Shown here: piece by piece, positions 1-7,758 of the stretch
Position numbering within the stretch: the stretch's first letter is position 1
How the letters are laid out: every line of letters starts with the position of its first letter
The notes under the pieces: model-generated
The model's input: the letters and a program-made list of their open reading frames with translations, nothing else
The model's database searches: none
Told to the model about the DNA's origin: nothing
Position numbers and translations under genes: made by a program
Assembly (NCBI GenBank): GCA_900465915.1
Contig: UBKJ01000007.1
Location: forward strand, 1-64,000
Direction of reading: 5' to 3'
From: Hyphomicrobiales bacterium
GTDB lineage: Bacteria > Pseudomonadota > Alphaproteobacteria > Rhizobiales > Rhizobiaceae
Length of the DNA: 64,000 nt

Positions 1-983
1 GCCTCCGCATCGGCGGCTACATCCGTTACGACGTGCACGGCGGCGGCAGCGCCTACTCGAACGTGGATCGCCGCGGCTGGGACAGCACGGGCCGTATCGC
101 TTTCCAGACCTACACGGCTTCGGAAACCGAGCTCGGCACCCTGAAGACCTTCACCGAGTCGCGCTTCGACTGGAGCCAGCTCAACTCGCGTGAAGACGGC
201 TACTACGGCAATTCCGGCTCGAACCCGTACATGGAATTCGCCTACATCCAGCTCGGCGGCCTGCGCGTCGGTCTCGACGAGTCGGAATTCCTCGAGTTCA
301 CCGGCTACCTCGGCGACATGATCAACGATGACGTGATCTCGACCGGCACCTACCGCACGGGCAAGATCTCGTACACCTTCACCGGCGGCAACGGCTTCTC
401 GGCCGTGATCGCTCTGGAGCAGGGCGGCTACAACGACGGCGGCATCGGCTTCTCCGATACGGGCGTCGGCCGTCACGCCAATGGCTCGAACGGCTACGAG
501 ATCGACGGCTACGTGCCGGACGTCGTCGGCGGCCTGAAGTATGAAGGCGGCTGGGGCAAGATCGCCGGCGTCGTGGCTTACGACTCCGTCATCGAAGGCG
601 CTTCGGTCAAGGTTCGCGGCGACGTGAACATCACCGACCAGTTCTCGGCCTGGTTGCAGGGCGCCTGGTCGCAGAAGTCGACCTGGGACCAGAACTACGG
701 TCAGTGGGGCGGCAACTGGGCTGTCTGGGGCGGCTTGAAGTACAAGGCCACCAGCAAGGCCACCTTCAACATCCAGGCTGCGCATGACGATTGGGGCCAC
801 ACGACCCTCGGCGCCAACGTCGCCTACGAAATCGTCCCGGGCTTCACCATCACCCCGGAAGTTTCCTGGTCGCACCTCTCCAACAAGTGGCGCAACGAAT
901 ACGCCGACAACGCCGCTCTGGGCAATGTCGACGTCAAGAAGGACTCGATCGAGGGTATCGTTCGCTTCCAGCGCTCGTTCTAA
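1..983 (+). CDS. Omp2-type trimeric porin, 5' end cut off by the window
   Basis: The reading frame is already open at base 3, so the signal peptide and first strands lie outside the window. The visible part (about 326 residues) is rich in Gly, aromatic and acidic residues in alternating beta-strand style. It ends in VRFQRSF, with the terminal Phe typical of outer-membrane barrels. Stretches such as NYGQWGG, AAHDDWG and [10 protein letters not shown] match the Brucella Omp2a/Omp2b porin family as I know it, which forms general diffusion channels in the outer membrane. Codon use differs from the neighbours (more GCT, CGT and GGT), as expected of a very highly expressed gene. A strong terminator follows. 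Family assignment is secure; which paralogue it is cannot be told. Confidence 0.93.
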   Translation, partial: LRIGGYIRYDVHGGGSAYSNVDRRGWDSTGRIAFQTYTASETELGTLKTFTESRFDWSQLNSREDGYYGNSGSNPYMEFAYIQLGGLRVGLDESEFLEFTGYLGDMINDDVISTGTYRTGKISYTFTGGNGFSAVIALEQGGYNDGGIGFSDTGVGRHANGSNGYEIDGYVPDVVGGLKYEGGWGKIAGVVAYDSVIEGASVKVRGDVNITDQFSAWLQGAWSQKSTWDQNYGQWGGNWAVWGGLKYKATSKATFNIQAAHDDWGHTTLGANVAYEIVPGFTITPEVSWSHLSNKWRNEYADNAALGNVDVKKDSIEGIVRFQRSF

Positions 984-1006
984 TCCGATCCGGATTGGTT
1001 GCAAGG

Positions 1007-1035
1007 AACCCGGCAGCGTCGCTGCCGGGTTTTTT
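1007..1035 (+). terminator. Rho-independent terminator of the porin gene
   Basis: Perfect 11-bp stem (arms 1007-1017 and 1021-1031, AACCCGGCAGC and its complement) with a 3-base loop, running into a T tract. It lies 24 bases after the porin stop codon. Confidence 0.92.
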
Positions 1036-1109
1036 GTTGCGGGCGGCGCTTGCCTTTCCGGCGCGATGGCGTTTTATCCGGGAAGGGGAGCGATCCAAGG
1101 AGTGACGGC

Positions 1110-1757
1110 ATGTGGAAATGGTTCTGGCCCGGCGTGACCTGGACGGCGGCGCTGACGGCGGTGGCGCTGTGGTTCGGCGCCGACGACGTGCAGGGCGACA
1201 TCGGCGACCGCAGCGGCGCCGCGCTCAAGTCCCAGGTCTGGGCCGGCTTCGACGTCGACGGCCGCGACGTGACGCTGAAGGGCATGGCCCCCGACCCGCA
1301 GGCGCAGGCCGCCGCCCTGTCGGCCCTGCGCGAGACGCCGGGCGTCCGCGAAGTGACCGACCTCACCACGGTGCTGCCGCTGGCCTCTCCTTATATATTC
1401 ACCATAGACAAGGACGCCGACGGGTTGCGCCTGTCCGGCTCCATTCCCGACAACGACGCCCGCGAGCGCCTGACCGCGGCGGCGGAGGACAGCGCGCAGG
1501 GCGGGACCATGGACGACGAAATGGCGCTGGCGCGGGGCGCGCCGCCCGCCTTCGCCGACGCGGCCGCCTTCGCGGTGGGCCTCGCGAAAGACTTGAAGCA
1601 GGGCCAGATCTCCATCGCCGACGGCAAGCTCGCGCTCAAGGGCGAGGCGACGGACGCGGGCGCCTATCGCCGGCTGCAGGCGGCTTTGGCCGCGCCGCTG
1701 CCGGCCGGCCTGCAGGCCGGCGCGTCGGACCTGGCGCCGCCCGCCGGCGGATCGTGA
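1110..1757 (+). CDS. BON-domain envelope protein
   Basis: Protein of 215 residues. The ATG at 1110 is chosen because AAGGAG ends 7 bases before it. Residues 1-20 form one hydrophobic N-terminal segment (signal anchor or signal peptide). After that there are two weak BON-like repeats, around residues 33-80 and 90-135, with patterns such as VTLKGMAPD and LRLSGSIPD. BON domains are known from OsmY and from the N-terminal parts of some OmpA-like proteins, and are thought to bind membranes or the envelope. No OmpA peptidoglycan-binding domain is present, so this looks like a stand-alone or C-terminally shortened member. It has its own ribosome site after the porin terminator and probably its own promoter. 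The function is not known. Confidence 0.75.
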   Translation: MWKWFWPGVTWTAALTAVALWFGADDVQGDIGDRSGAALKSQVWAGFDVDGRDVTLKGMAPDPQAQAAALSALRETPGVREVTDLTTVLPLASPYIFTIDKDADGLRLSGSIPDNDARERLTAAAEDSAQGGTMDDEMALARGAPPAFADAAAFAVGLAKDLKQGQISIADGKLALKGEATDAGAYRRLQAALAAPLPAGLQAGASDLAPPAGGS

Positions 1758-1906
1758 TTCGACCACTGTCGCCCGGCTTCATCCCCTGTTTCTTCGCCGC
1801 GCGGAATTGACAGGCGCGGTCCAAAAGCCTTTCCTCATGCGCAGGCCCCGCCGGCGCAAATCACCGGAGACGATCGGGGCGGTCCCGGATCGGTTGGTTG
1901 CATTCC

Positions 1907-1996
1907 ATGCTTTATCTCGCGCAGACATTCTGGCCTTTTCTCGTGCTGGCGCTGCTTGCGGGCGGCGTGGTGGGCTGGCTGACGGCCGCCCGCTGA
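1907..1996 (+). CDS. 29-residue single-span membrane microprotein
   Basis: ATG at 1907, stop TGA at 1994-1996. Most of the peptide is one hydrophobic helix with aromatic residues near its start (MLYLAQTFWPF), a GGVVGWL stretch and an Arg end. No strong Shine-Dalgarno sequence is visible. It sits 30 bases before the next gene, whose N-terminus has the same layout (Met, aromatic/Leu, Gln, long Leu/Ala helix, Gly-x-Val-x-Gly-x-Leu). I recall similar very short membrane ORFs beside HhH-like proteins in rhizobia, but could not check. Whether it is translated is an inference from this resemblance and position. Confidence 0.5.
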   Translation: MLYLAQTFWPFLVLALLAGGVVGWLTAAR

Positions 1997-2026
1997 CCGG
2001 GCCCGCCGCATAACAGTGGAGACGAC

Positions 2027-2629
2027 ATGCCGTTCTTGATCCTGCAACTGGCCGTTCTGATCGCGCTCGCCTTTTTCGTCGGCTGCGTCGCGGGCCGCTT
2101 GATAAGAGGACGCAAGGCCACAGCGCCCGAGCGGGAGCAGGTGATCGTCGCCGCCGCGCTGGCCGAGCCGCCCGCGGCGCCCGCGCCGGAGAAGCCCGTG
2201 CAGCCGCAAGCCTCCCCCGCGCCGGAAGTCGCCGCCGAGGAAGCCGAACCCAAGCCCGTGCCGGCGGCCGAAGTGGTCGGTCCCGCGCCCGAACCGGCGC
2301 CGCCCGCGCCGGAAGACCCCGACCGTCCCGCCTGGCGCGACGCGCCGCGGCGCGGCAAGGCGGACGACCTCACCGCCATCGCCGGCATCGGCAAGGCGGT
2401 CGAATCCATGCTGCATGAAATCGGGATTTTCCACCACGACCAGATCGCCGGCTGGACGCGCGAGGAAGCGCGCTGGGTCGAGCGCCGCATCGGCTTTCCG
2501 GGCCGGGTCGAGCGCGAGGGCTGGATCGCGCAGGCGACTTCCCTGACGGAAGCCGCCGCGAAGCCTGCGGCCAAACGCGCGCCCCGCGCCCGCAAAAGCC
2601 CGGCGCGGACGAAGACCAAGGCGAGCTGA
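2027..2629 (+). CDS. Membrane-anchored protein with C-terminal helix-hairpin-helix-like domain
   Basis: Protein of 200 residues. Residues 1-25 form one transmembrane anchor. Residues 35-110 are a low-complexity Pro/Ala/Glu linker. Residues 115-175 form a compact domain starting DDLTAIAGIGKAVESMLHEI, with IFHHDQIAGW and FPGRVEREGW further on. This domain resembles the extra domain that I know from the C-termini of rhizobial NuoE and ribosomal protein L21 extensions, which looks like a helix-hairpin-helix fold. The tail is basic (Lys/Arg/Ala-rich). Its role is unknown; nucleic-acid or protein binding at the inner membrane is a guess from the fold and the basic tail. It is probably co-transcribed with the microprotein just upstream. 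Confidence 0.75.
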   Translation: MPFLILQLAVLIALAFFVGCVAGRLIRGRKATAPEREQVIVAAALAEPPAAPAPEKPVQPQASPAPEVAAEEAEPKPVPAAEVVGPAPEPAPPAPEDPDRPAWRDAPRRGKADDLTAIAGIGKAVESMLHEIGIFHHDQIAGWTREEARWVERRIGFPGRVEREGWIAQATSLTEAAAKPAAKRAPRARKSPARTKTKAS

Positions 2630-2662
2630 AGTCTACCCTTTGTTTTCGCTGACTAAACGCTC

Positions 2663-4786
2663 TTAGCGCCGGCCGTAGATCAGGTCCGTCTCGATATCGG
2701 CGCCGCCGGTGAGCCGCGCCTTGTAGACCTCGTAATTCTCCATCACGCGCTGCACATAGTTGCGCGTTTCGGAATAGGGGATGCGCTCGATCCAGTCCAC
2801 GACCTCGTCGATGGGCTTGCCGCGCGGATCGCCATATTTGGCCATCCATTCCTCGGCCCGGCGCGGCCCGGCGTTGTAGCCGGCGAAGGTGAGGATATAG
2901 GAGCCCTTGAAGCGGTCGAGCTGCTCGCCGAGGAAATGCGCCCCCAGCGTGGCGTTATAGGCGGCGTCGGTGGTGAGCTTCTGCGGCGAAAACTCCATGC
3001 CGTTGCGGCTCGCCACGCCCTTGGCCGTGCCGGGCAGGAGCTGCAGAAGGCCGCGCGCGCCGGCCTTGGACACGGCGCCGATGTTGAACTCGCTCTCCTG
3101 CCGCGCGATGGCGTAGGCCAGCGCCGCGCCGGAGCCGCCGATATTGGCGCTGGCCGGGATCGCGCCCAGCGGATGCGACAGCGCGCCGACGTCGAGCCCG
3201 CGCGCGGCGGCGTTCTTGCCGATGCGCAGCGCCACGTAATGATTGTCGCCGCGCTCGGCCATCGACGCCAGCAGCGCCACCTCGCCGACGCTGTCCAGCT
3301 CCTGCGAAAGCTGGGTGTAGAGCATGGTGGCCTGCGCGCCGTAGCCCACTTCCTGCAGGCGCTTGATGGCCTGGATGGCGGGCCGGGCGGCGAAGCGGGC
3401 GCGGTCGGCCTCGGTCGGCTCGGGATAGAGAAGCTCGGGCGCTTTCTCGCCCAGCCGCGCGGCGGAAAGCTGGCCGTAGAAGGTCGTGCCGAAATGCGCC
3501 GAGCGGCGATAGCTCGCCATCGGGTCGCCGCCCGCGCCGGCCTCGCTGGCGCGCGCCAGCCAGTAGAAGGCGCGCGCGGTCGAGATCGGCCCGGCGGCGA
3601 TCTCCGTCATGCGGAAGAAATGCGCCGAAGCCAGCTTCGGCTGCTTCAGCGCCCGCAGCGCGTACCAGCCGGCGTGGAACTCCGCCTCGGCGGCGAGGGT
3701 GGGGCTTTCGCCGCCATTCGCCGCCACGATGTCGTAGGCGAGCCTGGCCTGCCCGGCGTCGAAGAGGTTGCGCGACAGGATGCGCCGCTCCACCCACCAG
3801 GCGTCGGGATCGACGAGCTTGGCGGCGTCGCGCGGCGCGCGCAGCATGGCCGCGCCCGCCTCAGCGTAGCGATGCAGGCGGCGCAGGTAACGGATTTCGA
3901 GATAGAGCCGCGCCGGATCGGACCGCCACGCCGGCTCGACGGCGGCGAGCAGCTTTTCCGTCTCGGGCGATTTGCGCTCCACCGCCTGATAGGCGGCGTA
4001 GAGCGCCTGCGCCCCGGCGGGACCGGCCAGAAGCTTGGCCGATTCGGCGTTGTTGGCGTAGAGCGCGCGGATGAAGCGGCGCTGGTGATCCTCCGGCGCG
4101 ATGACGGCCGAAAACTCCTTCAGCACCTTCTGCTCGTCCTCGGGCGCAAGCCGCTGCGTCGCCCACCACGGGCCGAGCAGCGCCCGCGCCTTGGCGGAAT
4201 CGCCCGTGGCCACATAGGCGCGGGCGAGCGCGATCATGCCCTCGACGGTCAGCGGCCGCGCGTCGCCGAGCCGGGCGATGACGGCCGTGGCCGGCGGATT
4301 TTCCTTGAACAAAGCGCGTTCGGCGTTGCGGCGCAGCGCCGCCTGTCCCGGCCAGCCGCTCAAATCTTTCGCCGCGGCGAGGATTTCGGCGCTGCCGACG
4401 CCGTCGACGCCCGAAACCGCGATGGCCCAGGTCAGGATCTGCCGGTCGAGCGAGCCTTGCGCCATGCCGTCGCGGACGCCGAGCGCGCCGGCGACGTTGC
4501 GGGTGTAGAGCGCGTCGAGGCCGCTTTTCAGCGCCCCGCCCGCCAGCGCCGCCGGATTGTCGATCGGGCCGACGGCGGAAGTGGTGATGGGATCGGACGG
4601 CCGCGCCGGCGGCGCGGTCAGGGTCAGCGGCGAGGAGCGCGCCGCGTCCGGCGCGAAGGGCTGCGCCAGCGGGGCGGGCGGCGGCGATTCGGCGGCCGAG
4701 CGCAGGGCGTGCAGCAGCGGCGCTCCCGCGATCACCATCAGGCCGCCCGCAACAAGCGCCTTCCTTTTCCTCGACGTCGCAATCAC
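2663..4786 (-). CDS. slt: Soluble lytic murein transglycosylase (Slt family)
   Basis: Protein of 707 residues. It has an N-terminal signal/anchor (basic MIATSRKRKA followed by a hydrophobic stretch to about residue 30), a long Ala-rich helical region typical of the Slt70 superhelix, and a C-terminal lysozyme-like domain. The catalytic glutamate is E564 in IARQESEFN. The goose-lysozyme-type motifs GARGLLQLLPGTA and FAGYNAGP follow. The family cleaves the MurNAc-GlcNAc bond of peptidoglycan in the periplasm, leaving 1,6-anhydroMurNAc ends. It is transcribed away from dapA across a 334-base intergenic region. Length and motif order are normal for the family. Confidence 0.93.
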   Translation of the reverse strand: MIATSRKRKALVAGGLMVIAGAPLLHALRSAAESPPPAPLAQPFAPDAARSSPLTLTAPPARPSDPITTSAVGPIDNPAALAGGALKSGLDALYTRNVAGALGVRDGMAQGSLDRQILTWAIAVSGVDGVGSAEILAAAKDLSGWPGQAALRRNAERALFKENPPATAVIARLGDARPLTVEGMIALARAYVATGDSAKARALLGPWWATQRLAPEDEQKVLKEFSAVIAPEDHQRRFIRALYANNAESAKLLAGPAGAQALYAAYQAVERKSPETEKLLAAVEPAWRSDPARLYLEIRYLRRLHRYAEAGAAMLRAPRDAAKLVDPDAWWVERRILSRNLFDAGQARLAYDIVAANGGESPTLAAEAEFHAGWYALRALKQPKLASAHFFRMTEIAAGPISTARAFYWLARASEAGAGGDPMASYRRSAHFGTTFYGQLSAARLGEKAPELLYPEPTEADRARFAARPAIQAIKRLQEVGYGAQATMLYTQLSQELDSVGEVALLASMAERGDNHYVALRIGKNAAARGLDVGALSHPLGAIPASANIGGSGAALAYAIARQESEFNIGAVSKAGARGLLQLLPGTAKGVASRNGMEFSPQKLTTDAAYNATLGAHFLGEQLDRFKGSYILTFAGYNAGPRRAEEWMAKYGDPRGKPIDEVVDWIERIPYSETRNYVQRVMENYEVYKARLTGGADIETDLIYGRR

Positions 4787-5120
4787 CTCTGGCTATCCAC
4801 CTGAACAGGGACCTTTCTCGACGGCTCCATAACGCGGGAATCCGGCTTTTCTGGGCCTTTTCCATGCGAGCGCGTCATGGGTCGCATTTTCGCCGCTCCC
4901 ATCCTGCGCGTCAAAGGTGAAGCCATGGTTAACCAAGTCTTGCCGGAGCGGCGGCGAAAAGGGCGCGGATCGGCCATAAAAGCGGCGCGGCGGCGCTTTT
5001 TTGCCGCGCGGACCCGCTTGCTCCCCGCCTGCGCGGAGATTATGGTGCGGGCCTCGCGAGGCTCCGTCGCCCGCCGGGCGGAGGACGGAGTTCCATCATT
5101 TTTATCAGGAGTTCACCTTC
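4787..5120. other. Divergent intergenic region between slt and dapA
   Basis: 334 bases without a convincing gene. It holds the promoters of slt (leftwards) and dapA (rightwards), which I cannot place exactly. It contains a terminator-like hairpin on the plus strand (listed separately) and then about 120 bases of GC-rich, hairpin-prone leader. A single TTAACCAT-type half site (read on the minus strand) lies at 4924-4931. dapA has a good ribosome site (AGGAG at 5107-5111). Confidence 0.6.
4978..5002 (+). terminator. Terminator-like hairpin upstream of dapA (possible attenuator or small-RNA end)
   Basis: Arms AAAAGCG (4978-4984) and CGCTTTT (4994-5000), with further Ts after. It points towards dapA, but no plus-strand gene precedes it because slt runs the other way. 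It could end a small RNA, act as an attenuator in a long dapA leader, or be chance in GC-rich DNA. Confidence 0.35.
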
Positions 5121-6002
5121 ATGCTGAAAGGCTCAATCACCGCGCTTGTCACGCCGTTCGATTCCGAAGGCGCGTTCGATGAGAAAGCCTTTCGCGCCTT
5201 CGTGGACTGGCAGATCGTGGAAGGCACGGACGGGCTGGTCCCGGTCGGCACCACGGGCGAGACGCCGACCCTGACCCATGACGAGCACAAGCGCGTCATC
5301 GAGGTCTGCATCGAGGTGGCGGCGGGCCGTGTTCCGGTGCTGGCCGGCGCGGGCTCCAACAACACGGTCGAGGCCATCGAGCTGGCGCAGCACGCCGAAA
5401 AGGCCGGCGCCAGCGGCGTGCTGGTGGTGACGCCCTATTACAACAAGCCCAACCAGCGCGGCCTCTACGAGCATTTCTCGCGCGTGGCGCGCTCGATCTC
5501 GATCCCGCTGGTGATCTACAACATCCCCGGCCGCTCGATCATCGACATGACGCCCGAGACGATGGGCCGCCTGGTCGCCGACCACAAGAACATCATCGGC
5601 GTCAAGGACGCCACCGGCAAGATCGAGCGCGTGTCCGAGCAGCGCGCGACGTGCGGCAAGGATTTCGTCCAGCTCTCGGGCGAGGACGCCACGGCGCTCG
5701 GCTTCAACGCCCATGGCGGCGTCGGCTGCATCTCGGTGTCGTCCAACATCGCGCCGCGCCTCTGCGCCGAGTTCCAGCGCGCCTGCCAGGCCGGCGATTT
5801 CGCCAAGGCGCTGGACTATCAGGACCGCCTGATGCCGCTGCACAAGGCGCTGTTCGTCGAGCCCAACCCGGCCGGCCCGAAATACGCCCTGTCGCGCCTC
5901 GGCCGCATCCAGAACGTGCTGCGCTCGCCTATGGTGCCCATCGAGGCGTCGACGGCGGAGAAGATCGACCAGGCCATGAAGCACGCCGGCCTGATCAACT
6001 GA
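5121..6002 (+). CDS. dapA: 4-hydroxy-tetrahydrodipicolinate synthase
   Basis: Protein of 293 residues, the usual family length. The ATG at 5121 has AGGAG 10 bases upstream and gives the standard start [13 protein letters not shown]. The enzyme condenses pyruvate with aspartate semialdehyde, the first committed step of the lysine and meso-diaminopimelate pathway in the cytoplasm. The Schiff-base lysine is K162 (IIGVKDATG), the catalytic tyrosine Y133 (VIYNIPGRS), and the GTTGETPTL segment carrying the Thr of the proton relay lies near residue 42. smpB follows after a 116-base gap, as in other Hyphomicrobiales. Confidence 0.97.
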   Translation: MLKGSITALVTPFDSEGAFDEKAFRAFVDWQIVEGTDGLVPVGTTGETPTLTHDEHKRVIEVCIEVAAGRVPVLAGAGSNNTVEAIELAQHAEKAGASGVLVVTPYYNKPNQRGLYEHFSRVARSISIPLVIYNIPGRSIIDMTPETMGRLVADHKNIIGVKDATGKIERVSEQRATCGKDFVQLSGEDATALGFNAHGGVGCISVSSNIAPRLCAEFQRACQAGDFAKALDYQDRLMPLHKALFVEPNPAGPKYALSRLGRIQNVLRSPMVPIEASTAEKIDQAMKHAGLIN

Positions 6003-6028
6003 TCCGGCCCATCGGCGCATAATGCTTC

Positions 6029-6048
6029 GGAGCGGCCCCGGCCGCTCC
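6029..6048 (+). terminator. Possible weak terminator after dapA
   Basis: Perfect 8-bp GC-rich stem GGAGCGGC (6029-6036) with GCCGCTCC (6041-6048) and a 4-base loop, 26 bases after the dapA stop. The following bases are only partly T-rich (CTCTCTGATTTT), so termination efficiency is doubtful. Confidence 0.4.
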
Positions 6049-6057
6049 GGCTCTCTG

Positions 6058-6102
6058 ATTTTCCGGCGCGCAAAAACCGCTTCGCGCTTTTGCTGCAAAT
6101 GC
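6058..6102 (-). repeat. Dispersed palindromic repeat, copy C (reverse orientation)
   Basis: Read on the minus strand it runs GCATTT, then the stem arm GCAAAA, the core GCGCGAAGCGG and the arm TTTTTGC. The core differs from copies A (13180-13223) and B (46316-46359) by one base. The outer arms are degenerate. It ends 16 bases before the smpB start codon, next to a CTATAT promoter-like box. Confidence 0.55.
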
Positions 6103-6103
6103 A

Positions 6104-6109
6104 CTATAT
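6104..6109 (+). promoter_or_regulatory. Candidate -10 box of smpB (near-leaderless start)
   Basis: CTATAT matches the alphaproteobacterial -10 consensus exactly. The hexamer 17 bases upstream (TTCGCG, 6081-6086) is a poor -35 and lies inside repeat copy C. The smpB ATG is only 9 bases after the -10 box and no Shine-Dalgarno sequence lies between, which would give a leaderless or nearly leaderless mRNA. Confidence 0.45.
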
Positions 6110-6118
6110 GGTTCCATC

Positions 6119-6595
6119 ATGAACAAGCCGAAGACATCTGCGGCGCGCAAGGTCGTGGCGGACAACCGCAAGGCGCGCTACAATTTTGAAATCCTCGACA
6201 CGCTCGAAGCGGGCCTGGTGCTGACCGGCACCGAGGTCAAGTCGCTGCGCGCCAACCAGGCCAACATCGCCGAAAGCTACGCCAGCTTCGAGCACGGCGA
6301 GTTCTGGCTGATCAATTCCTATATCCCGGAATATACGCAGGGCAACCGCTTCAACCACGACCCGCGCCGCCTGCGCAAATTGTTGGTCAGCCGGCGCGAG
6401 ATGGCGCGCATGTTCAACGCCGTCTCGCGCGAGGGCATGACGGTGGTGCCGCTGCGGCTCTATTTCAACGACCGCGGCCGCGCCAAGCTCGAGATCGCCG
6501 TGGCGCGCGGCAAGAAGACCCACGACAAGCGCGAGACCGAGAAGCAGCGCGACTGGAACCGCGAGAAATCCCGCCTGCTGCGCGACCGCGGCTGA
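6119..6595 (+). CDS. smpB: SsrA-binding protein SmpB
   Basis: Protein of 158 residues, standard length. SmpB binds tmRNA and brings it to stalled ribosomes for trans-translation. Family hallmarks are visible: the N-terminal basic stretch with [10 protein letters not shown], the TGTEVKSLR motif, LINSYIPEY, and the C-terminal basic tail with GKKTHDKRE and [10 protein letters not shown] that mimics mRNA in the decoding site. No ribosome-binding site precedes the ATG. The adjacent -10-like box suggests leaderless translation. Confidence 0.97.
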   Translation: MNKPKTSAARKVVADNRKARYNFEILDTLEAGLVLTGTEVKSLRANQANIAESYASFEHGEFWLINSYIPEYTQGNRFNHDPRRLRKLLVSRREMARMFNAVSREGMTVVPLRLYFNDRGRAKLEIAVARGKKTHDKRETEKQRDWNREKSRLLRDRG

Positions 6596-6615
6596 TCTTC
6601 ACCATCGATCCCTAT

Positions 6616-6656
6616 AAGACGCCGGGCCGCCGACAGGGTGGGCCGGCGTCTTCGCG
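6616..6656 (+). terminator. Probable terminator of smpB
   Basis: Arms AAGACGCCGG (6616-6625) and CCGGCGTCTT (6643-6652) pair perfectly over 10 bp around a 17-base loop, 20 bases after the smpB stop. Only a short T stretch follows (CGCGTTTC). Confidence 0.5.
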
Positions 6657-6838
6657 TTTCGGGCCCCTCAATTGCGAGCCCGCGCCGGCGAAAACTTGCG
6701 GAAGGATAATTTCCGTAAATGAGCGCGGCATATATTACGGTTTCGCGTTTTTCCGAAGCATGAATAATGATCCTTGCTTCGGACGGGATGTTCTGCCGTT
6801 TGAAGCGAATTTCAAATATTTTATTCAAAGGTGATATC

Positions 6839-7033
6839 ATGAAGAAAGTATTTGTCGTGACATGCGTCGTCGGCGCGTCTCTTTCCGCCGCGAACGCCGC
6901 TTCCGCCTGCGGCTTCCTGCGCGAGGACCTTCAGCCCCTGTGCAAGGCCGCCTGCCAGGTCCTGCCCGACGGCTTCTTCAAGCAGGGATGCCTGATCGGC
7001 GCGCCCGCGCCGCAGGAGAACGGCCGCTCCTGA
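6839..7033 (+). CDS. Small secreted cysteine-containing protein
   Basis: Protein of 64 residues. The ATG at 6839 has AAAGGTGA just upstream. Residues 1-20 (MKKVFVVTCVVGASLSAANA) form a clear signal peptide. The predicted mature part is about 44 residues with four cysteines (near residues 24, 35, 39 and 51), suggesting two disulfides in the periplasm. The first could also be a weak lipobox Cys (ASAC). I do not recognise a family. The roughly 180 bases upstream are unusually AT-rich for this genome and contain TTGAA/TTCAA inverted repeats around 6798-6835, so regulation looks individual. The start and signal peptide are convincing; the function is unknown. Confidence 0.7.
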   Translation: MKKVFVVTCVVGASLSAANAASACGFLREDLQPLCKAACQVLPDGFFKQGCLIGAPAPQENGRS

Positions 7034-7074
7034 TCGCTGTCGCGCGTCCCGGACCTTCGGGCCCGGGGCGCGTT

Positions 7075-7728
7075 CTAAAGCGCGTCGAGATAGGCGCGCA
7101 CGTTGCGGAACACGTCGCGGAACATGGCGTCGGTCAGCACGCCCGTATTGGTGTTGTAGCGCGAGCAATGATAGCTGGAGAAAATCCTGAGAGCGCCGAT
7201 GTCGGCGACGCGGCCGTGGCCGAAGGGATGCCGCGCGGCCGGCAGGCCCAGCGCCCGCACCGTCGACTGGTGCGCGATCGAGCCCAGCGTGACCACGGCG
7301 CGCAGGTTGGGCAGGCGCGTCAGCAGCGGGGTGAGGAACCGGCGGCAATTGTTGATCTCGGCCCCAACCGGCTTGTTCTCCGGCGGCACGCAGCGCACCG
7401 CGTTGACGATGGCCGCGTCGGTCAGCCGCAGGCTGTCGTCGGGCCGGGCCTCGAATTTTCCGGTCGCGAAGCCGAATTCGCACAGGGTGCTGTAGAGAAG
7501 CGCGCCCGCATAGTCGCCGGTGAAGGGACGGCCGGTGCGGTTGGCGCCGCGCAGGCCGGGCGCGAGGCCGACGATCAGCAGCCGCGCGTCGTCCTCATGC
7601 GCCGGCAGGAAGGGCGCGACGGGGGCGTTGTGCCAGCGCGGCTCCCTGTGCCGCCATTCCTGCAGAAAAGCGTGCAGGCGCGGGCAGATGGCGCAATCGG
7701 GGGAGGGTTCGTCGGCGGCGGTGATCAT
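7075..7728 (-). CDS. Uracil-DNA glycosylase, family 5 (UDGb type)
   Basis: Protein of 217 residues. It removes uracil (in this family also other deaminated bases) from DNA in base-excision repair. Four cysteines (C12, C15, C113, C128) fit the [4Fe-4S] cluster of families 4 and 5. Motif A at residues 54-72 contains GLAPG and GANRTGRPFTGD, with the Ala/Gly-rich form typical of family 5 rather than the GE form of family 4. The C-terminal motif SYHCSRYNTNTG corresponds to the HPS-x-x-NT motif. Its stop lies about 40 bases from the small secreted protein gene, which converges on it. The next gene upstream on this strand is the NYN protein. Confidence 0.88.
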   Translation of the reverse strand: MITAADEPSPDCAICPRLHAFLQEWRHREPRWHNAPVAPFLPAHEDDARLLIVGLAPGLRGANRTGRPFTGDYAGALLYSTLCEFGFATGKFEARPDDSLRLTDAAIVNAVRCVPPENKPVGAEINNCRRFLTPLLTRLPNLRAVVTLGSIAHQSTVRALGLPAARHPFGHGRVADIGALRIFSSYHCSRYNTNTGVLTDAMFRDVFRNVRAYLDAL

Positions 7729-7758
7729 GCCCCTGCATGGACCGGGGCGGCTTCGCCG

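Noticed and set aside
2936..4804. 622-codon plus-strand reading frame opposite slt
   Set aside because: Arg/Gly/Ala-rich shadow typical of GC-rich antisense frames; slt on the other strand has all its catalytic motifs.
4877..5182. 101-codon plus-strand frame before and into dapA
   Set aside because: Overlaps dapA out of frame, lacks a ribosome site and has no family resemblance.
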